Source: Symbiobacterium sp040797425 | GTDB lineage: Bacteria > Bacillota > Sulfobacillia > Symbiobacteriales > Symbiobacteriaceae | Length of the DNA: 64,000 nt | Direction of reading: 5' to 3' | NCBI RefSeq assembly: GCF_040797425.1 | Contig: NZ_JBFNEH010000003.1 | Location: 1-64,000 of the forward strand | In this document: positions 42,573-52,782 of the stretch, piece by piece | Layout of the letters: every line of letters starts with the position of its first letter | Numbering within the stretch: the stretch's first letter is position 1 | Translations under genes and position numbers: made by a program | The notes under the pieces: model-generated | Told to the model about the DNA's origin: nothing | Database searches by the model: none | Seen by the model: only the letters and a program-made list of their open reading frames with translations

Positions 42573-42799
42573 GGGAAAAAAGGACCGGTATTTTCCCCGA
42601 GATCGGGGGAATTTCTGCCCCCTATTTGCCCCGGAGTAGGGGTTTTTGCTGTCCCGAGGGGTGAACACGTCTCCCGCAAGAGCCCGTCGAGGGGTGTTGA
42701 CGGGCCGGATCTACTCCCGGGGGGTATGGATGCGCCGCGATAGGGGGCAAGAATTCCCCCTAATTGGGCAAAAATAGGGGGCTGATTTTCCCCCTATTT
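42573..42799. repeat. cluster of intergenic hairpins, G5-N8-C5 family (locus B)
   Basis: Three members are present. GATCGGGGG-AATTTCTG-CCCCCTAT starts at 42601. TAGGGGG-CAAGAATT-CCCCCTA spans 42741-42762. The perfect AAATAGGGGG-CTGATTTT-CCCCCTATTT spans 42772-42799. All loops are 8 nt, as at 7.2 kb. The first shares about 45 of 53 positions with the 7.2-kb copy, including AGGACC.GTATTTT to its left. Confidence 0.75.
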
Positions 42800-42935
42800 C
42801 TGAATGCCCGGCTGGCCGGCCCGGTCCCCGGCACCGTCCGGGCGTGCGCCAGGGAGACGTTGCGCAGGGGCCGGATGCGCTGCGGGATCAGACCTCCGAG
42901 CGGCGCAGCGGGTCGCGGACCCCGTCGTGAGACGC

Positions 42936-42952
42936 CTTAAGAAACCCGTAAG
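42936..42952 (+). promoter_or_regulatory. putative response-regulator box (copy 2) upstream of the M23 peptidase gene
   Basis: CTTAAGAAACCCGTAAG differs from the box at 40192 in one base. Further GTGAAG and GTAAGG half-sites follow at roughly 11-nt steps (42958-42974), ending next to a TATGGT -10-like sequence. Confidence 0.55.
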
Positions 42953-43023
42953 CCGCAGGTGAAGCGGCGGTAAGGTCGGTGCGCTATGGTAGGCATGTAG
43001 CAACGCGAAGGGAGATGCCTGCC

Positions 43024-43584
43024 TTGCACATCCGCAAACGCTTACGCACGGCGCTCCTCCTTGGGGCCGTCGCACTGGCCGTCTGGGGCGCCCGGCCCGC
43101 CGCAGCCGTGGACCCGGGCCGGGAGGTGCAGGAAATCGGCCGCTGGATCCGGGAGCGCCAGGAAGAACTCGCCCCGACTCCGCAAGGCGACCCGGTCTGG
43201 CCGGTCCCGGGGTACACCGAGGTCACGTCTGGGTATGGCCTTCGCCTGCACCCCGTGCTGAGGCGGCTTCGGCTGCATGCGGGGGTTGACATCGGGGCGC
43301 CGGAAGGGGCCCCTGCGGTCGCCTGCCTGGACGGCGTGGTGCTCGTCGTCGCCTCCCTTCCCGCGTATGGGCAGATCGTCGTGATCGACCACGGGGGGCG
43401 GCTGGCCAGCGTGTACGCTCACCTCTCCGGGGTGGCGGTGCGGGAGGGGGAGCGGGTGACCCGCGGGGCGCGCGTCGGCAGCGTGGGCGCCACCGGCCAG
43501 GTGACGGGTCCGCACCTGCATTTCGAGCTCCGGCACGACGGCGAGCCGCTGGACCCCGCCGGACTCCTCGACGGACTCCTGTGA
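43024..43584 (+). CDS. M23-family (LytM-type) peptidoglycan endopeptidase
   Basis: An exported 186-aa protein. The signal peptide HIRKRLRTALLLGAVALAVWGARPAAA is followed by a short helix and the M23 domain. Zinc ligands are His85 (after GYGLRLHPVLRRLRL, possibly also the earlier His76), Asp89 (HAGVDIG) and the C-terminal HLHF motif (GPHLHFEL). It should cleave peptide cross-links of the wall. TTG 43024 is preferred because GAAGGGAG abuts the ATG at 43015. The upstream box suggests control by the neighbouring two-component system. Confidence 0.87.
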   Translation: MHIRKRLRTALLLGAVALAVWGARPAAAVDPGREVQEIGRWIRERQEELAPTPQGDPVWPVPGYTEVTSGYGLRLHPVLRRLRLHAGVDIGAPEGAPAVACLDGVVLVVASLPAYGQIVVIDHGGRLASVYAHLSGVAVREGERVTRGARVGSVGATGQVTGPHLHFELRHDGEPLDPAGLLDGLL

Positions 43585-43590
43585 GTGGTC

Positions 43591-43619
43591 TTGCCCCACC
43601 GCTCAGGGATTGTTATACT
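43591..43619 (+). promoter_or_regulatory. sigma-A promoter of the metF operon
   Basis: TTGCCC (43591-43596), a 17-nt spacer and TATACT (43614-43619) with an extended TGT. Transcription would start just before the SAM riboswitch. Confidence 0.75.
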
Positions 43620-43640
43620 GGGCTCTAACAAATCCATACC

Positions 43641-43760
43641 CTGCTCGATTCATCGAGAGTGGCGGAGGGACTGGCCCTGTGATGCCACGGCAACCGGCTC
43701 CGGGCGGAGAACGGTGCCAATTCCAGCGGACGGCGGGTCCGAGAGATGAAGCGGGCGCAG
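43641..43760 (+). promoter_or_regulatory. SAM-I (S-box) riboswitch
   Basis: Conserved S-box blocks occur in order: CGAGAGTGGCGGAGGGACTG, GGCCC, GATGCCACGGCAACC, GGTGCCAATTCC and a closing GATGAAGC. P1 pairs 43641-43654 with 43745-43760. A terminator follows. High SAM should stop transcription of metF and perhaps the genes behind it. Confidence 0.93.
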
Positions 43761-43772
43761 CGAACTGTCTGC

Positions 43773-43802
43773 GAACCCTTCGTTCTCGAAGGGTTCTTTG
43801 TG
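43773..43802 (+). terminator. SAM riboswitch terminator
   Basis: GAACCCTTCG (43773-43782) and CGAAGGGTTC (43787-43796) pair perfectly around TTCT, followed by TTTGTGT. Confidence 0.88.
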
Positions 43803-43846
43803 TATGGGGGCCCGGGCGGCACATCCGGGCTGGGGAGGCGAGACAT

Positions 43847-44749
43847 GTGGCACGGCTCTTGAACAGGCTGCAGCAGGGTGCCTTCTGCGTGACGGTGGAG
43901 ATCGACCCGCCCCGGGGGGCGAGCGTGACAAAGACCCTGGAGCGGGTGCGCCGCTTCGCCGACAGGGTCGACGCGGTGAACGTGGCCGACTGCCCGATGG
44001 CCAACGTCAGGATGAGCCCCATCACCCTGGCGCACCTGCTGCAGCGGGACGGTCAGGTGGAGGCGATCTTCCACCTGACCACCCGCGACCGCAACGTGAT
44101 CGGTCTGCAGGCGGAACTGCTGGGGGCGGCGGGGCTGGGGGTCCGCAACATCCTGGCCCTGCGGGGCGACAACCCCGAGCAGGGCGACCACCCCGGGGCC
44201 CGCGGCGTCTTCGAGGTGGATACGATCGGGCTGATCCGCCTGGCGGCCACCCTCAACCGCGGGCAGACGCTCTCCGGGGGTGCGCTGGATCACCCCACCG
44301 ACTTCGCCATCGGCTGCGCCTGCAACCCCGCCGCGGCGGACCTGGAGGCCGAGGTTTCACGGCTGGAGCAGAAGGTCGAGGCGGGGGCACACTTTGCGCA
44401 GACCCAGCCCATCTTCGACCCGCGGCAGTTGGAGCGCTTCCAGGCGAAGCTGGCGGGGCGGGTGCGGATCCCCATCCTGTACGGCATCCTGCCCCTGAAG
44501 AGCTACGACTTCGCCCTGCGCATGAACCGGGACGTGCCCGGCATCGTGGTCCCCGACCCCATCCTCGACCGGATGCGCGACCGGGGCGAGGAGGAGGGCC
44601 TGCGGCTCGTGGCTGAACTCCTGCGGGAGATCGGCCCGCACGTCCACGGCGTGCACATCTTCCCGATGAACAGTGCGCGCCTGGCCGTGGCGGTGCTGGA
44701 CATCATCGACGAACTGGGGCTGCGCCGGTCCCGGCGCCAGGGAGAGTAG
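43847..44749 (+). CDS. metF: 5,10-methylenetetrahydrofolate reductase
   Basis: Makes 5-methyl-THF for methionine synthase. The 300-aa protein has the FAD TIM-barrel: VTVEIDPPRGAS near residue 16, FHLTTRDRN near 79, ILALRGDNPEQGDH near 106, CNPAA, FAQTQPIFDP near 184 and PILYGILPLKSY. GTG 43847 is in frame and 5-8 nt after GGGGAGGCGAG; the ATG two bases earlier is out of frame. The SAM riboswitch upstream and the metH genes downstream confirm the role. Confidence 0.93.
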   Translation: MARLLNRLQQGAFCVTVEIDPPRGASVTKTLERVRRFADRVDAVNVADCPMANVRMSPITLAHLLQRDGQVEAIFHLTTRDRNVIGLQAELLGAAGLGVRNILALRGDNPEQGDHPGARGVFEVDTIGLIRLAATLNRGQTLSGGALDHPTDFAIGCACNPAAADLEAEVSRLEQKVEAGAHFAQTQPIFDPRQLERFQAKLAGRVRIPILYGILPLKSYDFALRMNRDVPGIVVPDPILDRMRDRGEEEGLRLVAELLREIGPHVHGVHIFPMNSARLAVAVLDIIDELGLRRSRRQGE

Positions 44750-44876
44750 TGCCGGGCGAGGCGGATCATGGGGCCTGCGGCGCTCGGTGACTGCGGCGCC
44801 GGTGAGTGGCCCGGGGCCGCGGCAGCGCCCGGGGGCCGCACCCCAGGCCCGCCGTCTCGCCGAGAGGGGTGAAGCC

Positions 44877-45590
44877 ATGCTGGCGCATACGATCCTGCGG
44901 CCCCCCGCCGCCCAGCTGTCCCTTCCGCCCCAGGACGTGCTGCGCCTCCTGGGCTACCGGGAGGGGCGCACCCGCCTCACCCGGCGGGACGAGGAACTGG
45001 TGGAGAGGGGCATGCGGCTTGCCCGCGACGCGGCGGCACCAGCCGCGAGCGTGGCCTGCTGCGCCGCCCGCGTGGACGGCGAGTGGGTGCGCACCGGCGC
45101 CCCGGAAGTCGCCTGGCGCTCCCGCACCCTGGCCAGGCTGCTGGCGGGTACGGAAGGCGTCACCCTGGTCGCGGCGACTCTGGGGCCCGACGTGGACAGG
45201 CTGATCGAAGAACTGTTCCAGCGGGAGGAGTACGCCCTGGCCACCGTCGTGGACGCGGCCGGCTCCGCCCTGGTCCACGGGCTGGCGAAGTGGGTGCGGG
45301 AGACGCTGACCGGGGGCGGGCTCACCCCCCTGTACGCACCCGGGTACGGCGACTGGCCGGTGGAGGAGCAGATCCGCCTGGTGGAACTGGCCGGCGGGCC
45401 GGCGATCGGCGTGACGTGCACGCCGACGTGCTACCTGCAGCCCCGGAAGTCGCTGGTCGGGCTGTTCGGCTGGCAGCCTGCCGGGGCTCCGGAGCGGCCG
45501 GCCCTCGGCTGCAGCCGTTGCGCGAAGGTGGATTGCCCGTACAGGGTCCGCAGGGCGCCGGTCACCGGGGCGGCGCCCCGACGGGGATAG
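44877..45590 (+). CDS. stand-alone MetH reactivation-domain (AdoMet-binding) protein
   Basis: A 237-aa protein matching the C-terminal activation domain of cobalamin-dependent methionine synthase, which binds SAM and supports reductive methylation of oxidised cobalamin. It has the SAM-binding block LYAPGYGDWPVEEQ near residues 150-163 and TCYLQPRKSLVGLFGWQ near 183-199. A cysteine-rich tail (CSRCAKVDCPYR) resembles corrinoid-associated proteins. MetH in this operon lacks this domain, so the two act together. ATG 44877 follows GAGAGGGGTGAAG. Confidence 0.87.
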   Translation: MLAHTILRPPAAQLSLPPQDVLRLLGYREGRTRLTRRDEELVERGMRLARDAAAPAASVACCAARVDGEWVRTGAPEVAWRSRTLARLLAGTEGVTLVAATLGPDVDRLIEELFQREEYALATVVDAAGSALVHGLAKWVRETLTGGGLTPLYAPGYGDWPVEEQIRLVELAGGPAIGVTCTPTCYLQPRKSLVGLFGWQPAGAPERPALGCSRCAKVDCPYRVRRAPVTGAAPRRG

Positions 45591-45734
45591 GTGGGCGGGG
45601 CAAGCGGAAGAGGCCCGGGCCGTCCGGCCGGGGTGCGCCCCGGGAAAGCGGACGGCGGTGCGGTGAGCGGTGCAGGCCCGGGAGCCCCGTGGGACTTGAC
45701 GCCACTGCACGGATTCGAAGGAGGGGATGATGCG

Positions 45735-48374
45735 ATGGGGCTGCTTGACCTCCTGGGCCGGGAGGTCCTGGTCTGCGACGGAGCGATGGGCACGATGCTG
45801 CAGGCGCACGGACTGCCCGCCGGAGCGTGCCCGGACCTGTGGAACCTGGAGCGGCCGGACGCGGTGATGGCCGTCCATCGGGCCTACGTGGAGGCCGGGG
45901 CGCAGATTATCGAGACCAACACCTTCGGCTCCACGCCGATCCGGCTCTCCCACTACGGCCTCGCGGATCGGTGCCACGACATCACCGTCGCCGGGGTGCG
46001 CTGCGCCCGGGAGGCCGCGGCGGGTCGGGCCCTGGTCGCGGGGTCGATGGGGCCTCTGGGTGCGCTGGTGGAGCCGCTGGGCGACCTCACCTTCGCTGCA
46101 GCCTACGCCCAGTTCGCCGCCCAGGCGCGGGCCTTTGCCGAGGCGCGGCCCGACTTCATCATCATCGAGACCATCGCCGACCTGAACGAACTCCGGGCAG
46201 CGGTGCTGGCCTGCAGGGATCATGCTCCTTCCCTCAAGCTGATCGCCCAGATCACCATCGACCCCAGCGGCCGCGCCTTCACCGGCACCGATCCCGAGAC
46301 GGCCGCCCTGGTGCTGCAGTCGCTGGGCGTGGACGTGATCGGCCTCAACTGCTCGGTCGGCCCGGACCTGATGGTGGAAGCCGTGGCCCGCATGGCCCGG
46401 GTGGCCCGGGTGCCCATCTCGGCCCAGCCCAACGCCGGGCTGCCGCTGCTCCAGCCCGATGGCACCACCCGGTTTCCCATGGGGCCCGCAGACTTCGCCG
46501 CCTACGGCCCGAAGCTGGTCGCCGCCGGGGCGTCCGTGGTGGGCGGTTGCTGCGGCACCACGCCGGAGCACATCCGCCGGCTCCGGGCGGCGGTGGAGGG
46601 TCTCCGGCCGGCGGGCCGCCCCGGTCCCCTCGCCCATACCCTGGGCCTCGCGTCCCGCACCCGCTCGCTCTTCTTCGTGGAGCAGAACCTTCCGGTGGTG
46701 ATCGGCGAACGCATCAACCCGACGGGCCGGAAGCTGCTGACGAAGGACATCCGGGAAGGCACTTTCGCCCGGGTGCGGGCGGAGGCGAGGCGGCAGGTCG
46801 AGGCCGGGGCCGCGGTGCTGGACGTGAACGTGGGCGTGCCGCTCATCGATGAGCCGGCGGCGATGGCCCGGGCCGTGCGGGTGATCCAGGAGGCGGTGGA
46901 CGTCCCGCTCTGCCTCGACTCGCCCAACGCCGCCGCCCTGGAGGCGGGCCTCAAGGCCTGCGTCGGCAAGCCGCTCATCAACTCGTTCAGCCTGGAGGAG
47001 GGGCGCGCCGAGGCGGTGCTGCCCCTGGCGAAGCGCTACGGCGCCGCCGTGCTGGGTCTCACCATCGACGAGAAGGGCATCCCGTCCTCCGCCGAGCAGC
47101 GGGTGGCGATCGCCCGCCGGCTCGTGGAGGCGGCGGAGGCGTACGGCATCTCCCGGCACGACGTGGTCATCGACCCGCTGGCGCTCACCGCAGGGGCCCA
47201 GCAGGCCCAGGCCCGGGAGACGCTCAAGGCCGTGCAGCGGATCACGGAGGAGCTGGGGGTGCTCACCTCACTGGGGGTCTCCAACGTCTCCTTCGGCCTG
47301 CCCAACCGGCCGTTCCTGAACAGCGTCTACCTCACCATGGCCGTGACCATGGGGCTCTCCATGGCCATCCTGAACCCGCTGGACGAACGGATGATGGACA
47401 CCATCCGGGCCCTGCGGCTCCTGCTCAACCGGGACCGCAATGCCCGCACCTACATGGAGGTGGTGGGCCCCAAGCGGCTGGTGCACACGGCGGAGGAGGC
47501 GCTGCAGGGGCAGAGTGCCCCCGCTGGTCCGGGCCCGGGTGCGACGGGTGCGCGTCCTTCTGCGCGCACCGCTGCTCAGCCGGGCGGGGCGGGAGCCGGC
47601 GGGCCCGTCCCTGACGCGGCGGGGGCGCCGGCAGGCGGCCCGCCCGCCGGCCCCGCTCCCGAGGGCCCAGCCGCACCCTCCGTTGCGGAGGGGTTCCCCG
47701 CACCGCCGGCTCCCCGGGACGAACTGGGGGCCAAGCTGTACCGGGCGGTGCTCGAGGGCGACCCGGAGGGCATCCTGCCGCTGGTGGAGCAGGGCCTGGC
47801 CGAGGGGCGGGACCCCATGGGCCTGCTCAACCAGTACCTGATCCCGGCCATCGAGGAGGTGGGCCGGCTCTTCGGCGAGGGCATCTACTTCCTGCCCCAG
47901 CTGATGCTCTCCGCCCAGGCGATGAAGAAGGCCTTTGCCCGCCTGAAGCCCGAGATCCAGAAGGCGAAGCGGGGCCAGACCGAGGTCGGCACCGTGGTGC
48001 TGGCCACGGTGGAGGGGGACATCCACGACATCGGCAAGAACATCGTGGCGGTGCTGCTGGAAAACTACGGCTTCCGGGTGATCGACCTGGGCCGCGACGT
48101 GAAGGCCGAGGTGGTGCTGGACGAGGCCCGTAGGGCGGGGGCGGACATCGTCGGCCTCTCGGCCCTGATGACCACCACCATGCCGCAGATGAAGCGGGTG
48201 ATCGACCTCTTCGCCCGGGAGGGCTTCGACTGCCCGGTGATCATCGGCGGTGCGGCCACCACCCGGGCCTTTGCCGAGAGGATCGGCGCCCGGGGTCACG
48301 GCCGCGACGCCCAGGAGGCCGTGGCGCTGGCGCTGGAGATCATGAAGGAACGGGGCGCCCGGCGCAAGGAGTAG
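45735..48374 (+). CDS. metH: cobalamin-dependent methionine synthase without activation domain
   Basis: Transfers methyl from methyl-THF to homocysteine via cobalamin. The 879-aa protein has a homocysteine domain with zinc ligands Cys206 (LNCSVGP) and Cys272/Cys273 (GGCCGTTP), and a pterin domain from about 325 (VIGERINPTGRK, then VLDVNVGVP). A long Ala/Pro/Gly-rich linker follows (about 592-655), then the B12 cap and a B12-binding domain with the axial His764 in EGDIHDIGKN. The AdoMet activation domain is a separate protein encoded just upstream. ATG 45735 follows AAGGAGGGG; the frame is open upstream but without signals. Confidence 0.95.
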   Translation: MGLLDLLGREVLVCDGAMGTMLQAHGLPAGACPDLWNLERPDAVMAVHRAYVEAGAQIIETNTFGSTPIRLSHYGLADRCHDITVAGVRCAREAAAGRALVAGSMGPLGALVEPLGDLTFAAAYAQFAAQARAFAEARPDFIIIETIADLNELRAAVLACRDHAPSLKLIAQITIDPSGRAFTGTDPETAALVLQSLGVDVIGLNCSVGPDLMVEAVARMARVARVPISAQPNAGLPLLQPDGTTRFPMGPADFAAYGPKLVAAGASVVGGCCGTTPEHIRRLRAAVEGLRPAGRPGPLAHTLGLASRTRSLFFVEQNLPVVIGERINPTGRKLLTKDIREGTFARVRAEARRQVEAGAAVLDVNVGVPLIDEPAAMARAVRVIQEAVDVPLCLDSPNAAALEAGLKACVGKPLINSFSLEEGRAEAVLPLAKRYGAAVLGLTIDEKGIPSSAEQRVAIARRLVEAAEAYGISRHDVVIDPLALTAGAQQAQARETLKAVQRITEELGVLTSLGVSNVSFGLPNRPFLNSVYLTMAVTMGLSMAILNPLDERMMDTIRALRLLLNRDRNARTYMEVVGPKRLVHTAEEALQGQSAPAGPGPGATGARPSARTAAQPGGAGAGGPVPDAAGAPAGGPPAGPAPEGPAAPSVAEGFPAPPAPRDELGAKLYRAVLEGDPEGILPLVEQGLAEGRDPMGLLNQYLIPAIEEVGRLFGEGIYFLPQLMLSAQAMKKAFARLKPEIQKAKRGQTEVGTVVLATVEGDIHDIGKNIVAVLLENYGFRVIDLGRDVKAEVVLDEARRAGADIVGLSALMTTTMPQMKRVIDLFAREGFDCPVIIGGAATTRAFAERIGARGHGRDAQEAVALALEIMKERGARRKE

Positions 48375-48466
48375 TCCGAGACGCGGTGCCGCTGTGAACG
48401 TGCCGGAGCCGGCGGGGCGGTGAAGCCCGTCGGGCGGCCGGGAAGGAACCGAAGGGAGGGATGGGC

Positions 48467-50122
48467 GTGGGCTGTCGCGTGAGGGCTGCGGGCCGTGAGT
48501 TCACGGTGCCCGAGGGGACCCTGCTGTCGGCGGCGCTGAACCGCGCAGGCGTGTTGATCGAGACCCCCTGCGGCGGGCGGGGGCAGTGCCGCAAGTGCCT
48601 GGTGCGGGTGACCCGCGGGGCGCCCGCACCCAGCCCGGCGGATCGGGAGCAGCTTTCCCCGGCCGAACTGGGCCAGGGTTTCCGCCTGGCCTGCCAGCTG
48701 CGGGTGGAGGGCGACCTGGAAGTGGCCGTGTTCCCCGCCGCGGCGGCCGACGCCCGCAAGGCCGGGCTGGGCGGGCTGAGCGGGCCGGTGGAGGTCGATC
48801 CCTGGGCGCCGCTCCGCCCGGCCGGCCCTTCGCTCGGTCTCGCCCTGGACGTGGGCACCACCACCCTGGCCGCCGCCCTGCTGGACCTCCGCACCGGGGA
48901 GGAGCTGGCCGTGCAGGCCGCGCCCAACCCCCAGGCTGCCTACGGGGCGGACCTGATGAGCCGCCTCTCCCATGCCATCCAGGGCGAGGCGGAGGCGCAG
49001 GAGCTCACCCGGCTGGTGCGGGAGGCCGCACTGCACCTGCTGGACGGGCTGCTCAGCAAGGCAGGGGCCCGGCGGGAGGACGTGGTGACCGGCACGCTCG
49101 TGGGGAACACGGTGATGCACCACCTCTTCCTGGGGCTTCCCGTCGCCGGCCTGGCGGCGGCGCCGTACACCCCGGCGCTGCTGGAGGGGCGGACGTTCGC
49201 CATCCCGGGTTTCCCACCTCTCTACGCCCTGCCGGGCATCGCCGGCTTTGTGGGCTCCGACGCGGTGGCCGCCGCCCTGGCTGCGGGCCTGGACGAGGGC
49301 GAGGGCACCATCCTGCTGGTGGACGTGGGCACCAACGGCGAGATCCTGCTGCGCCACGGCGGCCGGCTCTACGCCTGCTCCGCCCCGGCCGGCCCGGCGT
49401 TCGAGGGGGGCGAGATCAGCCAGGGAATGCGGGCCGGCCCCGGGGCTATTGAGGCGGTGCGCTTCGACGGGACCGACCTGGTGGTCGAGGTCATCCCCGG
49501 CCCCCGGGGACGCGCCGCATCCCCCAGTGCCGGATCGGCGGAGACAGGCAGAAGTGTTCGGGGCGGCCAGGGGCAGGGCAGCCTGTCCCAGGGCACCCCG
49601 GCCCGGGGGATCTGCGGCTCGGGGCTGCTGGACGCCGCTGCGGCGCTCCTGGACGCCTCGCTCCTGGACTGGACCGGCCGGCTCACCCGGACGGGCCCTG
49701 CCGCCCGGCGCATCGCCGCGGACGGCCTTTCGGTGGAACTGGCTCCGGGCGTCGGGCTCACCCAGCGGGACATCCGGGCACTCCAGCTGGCCAAGGGGGC
49801 CATCCGGGCGGGCATCGACCTGGTGCTGCAGGTGGCCGGCACCGGTCCCGAGGCGCTGGACGAGTTGCTGCTGGCCGGCGCCTTCGGCACGTACCTGCAC
49901 CGGGAGAGCGCCCTGGCCGTCGGCCTGTTGCCCTCCATCCCACCCGATCGCATCCGGCCGGTCGGCAACGCCGCAGCCGCCGGCGCCAAGCTGGCGCTGC
50001 TCTCTGCCGGGGCGCGGGAGCGGGCGGAGAGGCTGGCCGCCAGTGCGCACTTCGTGGAACTGGCGACACACCCCGACTTCGAGGAGATCTTCATGGCGGC
50101 GCTTAACTTCCCAAGACGGTAA
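48467..50122 (+). CDS. RACo/RamA-like corrinoid activation protein (2Fe-2S and ASKHA ATPase)
   Basis: ATP-dependent reductase-type activator that returns Co(II) corrinoid to Co(I). The N-terminal 2Fe-2S ferredoxin domain has Cys35, Cys41, Cys44 and Cys76 (CGGRGQCRKC, then LACQL). From about residue 120 comes the RACo linker and the ASKHA ATPase domain (ALDVGTTTLAAALLD, VGNTVMHHL, LLVDVGTNGEILL, ICGSGLLDA, LLLAGAFGTYL). It follows metH directly, so it probably reactivates MetH, in place of or beside flavodoxin. GTG 48467 is preferred because GAAGGGAGGG abuts the ATG at 48461. Confidence 0.88.
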   Translation: MGCRVRAAGREFTVPEGTLLSAALNRAGVLIETPCGGRGQCRKCLVRVTRGAPAPSPADREQLSPAELGQGFRLACQLRVEGDLEVAVFPAAAADARKAGLGGLSGPVEVDPWAPLRPAGPSLGLALDVGTTTLAAALLDLRTGEELAVQAAPNPQAAYGADLMSRLSHAIQGEAEAQELTRLVREAALHLLDGLLSKAGARREDVVTGTLVGNTVMHHLFLGLPVAGLAAAPYTPALLEGRTFAIPGFPPLYALPGIAGFVGSDAVAAALAAGLDEGEGTILLVDVGTNGEILLRHGGRLYACSAPAGPAFEGGEISQGMRAGPGAIEAVRFDGTDLVVEVIPGPRGRAASPSAGSAETGRSVRGGQGQGSLSQGTPARGICGSGLLDAAAALLDASLLDWTGRLTRTGPAARRIAADGLSVELAPGVGLTQRDIRALQLAKGAIRAGIDLVLQVAGTGPEALDELLLAGAFGTYLHRESALAVGLLPSIPPDRIRPVGNAAAAGAKLALLSAGARERAERLAASAHFVELATHPDFEEIFMAALNFPRR

Positions 50123-50130
50123 GCAGCGCT

Positions 50131-50154
50131 GGGCCCGCACGCCGGTGCGGGCCT
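50131..50154 (+). terminator. hairpin after the methionine module
   Basis: GGCCCGCAC (50132-50140) pairs with GTGCGGGCC (50145-50153) around GCCG. The following TGCCGCTTGT is only partly U-rich. Confidence 0.5.
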
Positions 50155-50231
50155 GCCGCTTGTATCGGTGATCGCGGGCGGGGGGAGGCTACCGCCCGAA
50201 CAGACTCAACCGGATGAGAGAGGAGTGTTCC

Positions 50232-52139
<1,908 letters not shown>

Positions 52140-52260
52140 GGCAGGGAGGCGTCCAGAACGGGCAGAACGGCTCCTCCCGAGACGAACTCCCCGGCCCGGG
52201 CGGGTGCCGACAGGTTCCCGGGGCCGTGAGACGGGCAGCCCGGGGAAGGGGCGCAGAAAT

Positions 52261-52310
52261 CGAAACCGTGGTCCGGCGAGGAGACTCACCGGTCCACGGT
52301 TTCGCGTTCT
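52261..52310 (+). terminator. intrinsic terminator after the NagZ-like gene
   Basis: CGAAACCGTGG (52261-52271) pairs with CCACGGTTTCG (52294-52304), extended inward by CCGG/CCGG. The tail is CGTTCT. Confidence 0.7.
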
Positions 52311-52404
52311 ACACCGACTTCGGGGTTCGAGCACCGATCTGGTGGTTCGGGCGCAACGGGCCCGGGGCGTTCCACCGTCGTAAGGGCAGAAAGGGGGGGT
52401 TGCC

Positions 52405-52764
52405 GTGCGGCCCGAGTCAGAGGCCGAGCGTGCTGAGCGCCATGCGAGGACCGTCGCCGCGTTCCGGGCGCAGTTCGATCCCGACAACCCGCCGTGGGAG
52501 CCCTACACGCTGGAACAGCACTTCAGCGCCGGTGACGAGGGCGACTTCGACGGCCTCTCGGCTGCCCTGCAGGAGCGCGGGTTTCAGGTGGAGAGTCTCA
52601 CCTACGATCCCGCGGACCGGGAGCGCACGTGGCGGCTCGTGGTGGTGCGGCTGGAGCTGGTCGACGAGCAGCGCCTGCTGCGGCTCTCCGACGAGATGGA
52701 TGGCCTCGCCCGCCAGTTTGAAGCGAGGTACGAGGGGTGGGCCACCCGTGTCGACGAAGGGTGA
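52405..52764 (+). CDS. RraB-like (regulator of ribonuclease E activity B) protein
   Basis: A 119-aa soluble acidic protein. The second half matches the RraB-type pattern: ALQERGFQVESLTYDPADRERTWRLVVVRLELVDEQRLLRLSDEMDGLARQFEARYEGW, with the closing G/RYxGW motif. The N-terminal SEAERAERHARTVAAFRAQFDPDNPPWEPYTLEQHF is less typical. RraB inhibits RNase E in proteobacteria; what it would do here is unknown. GTG 52405 follows AAAGGGGGGG. It is convergent with the calcium ATPase gene 18 nt away. Confidence 0.6.
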   Translation: MRPESEAERAERHARTVAAFRAQFDPDNPPWEPYTLEQHFSAGDEGDFDGLSAALQERGFQVESLTYDPADRERTWRLVVVRLELVDEQRLLRLSDEMDGLARQFEARYEGWATRVDEG

Positions 52765-52782
52765 GCCCCCGGGCAGCCCTTC

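Larger units (their letters stand above)
42196..43023. other. 830-bp non-coding region between the kinase and M23 peptidase genes
   Basis: No gene is seen. The left 300 bp are plain GC-rich sequence. 42513-42799 holds the second cluster of G5-N8-C5 hairpins. 42936-42952 carries the putative response-regulator box. Confidence 0.6.
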
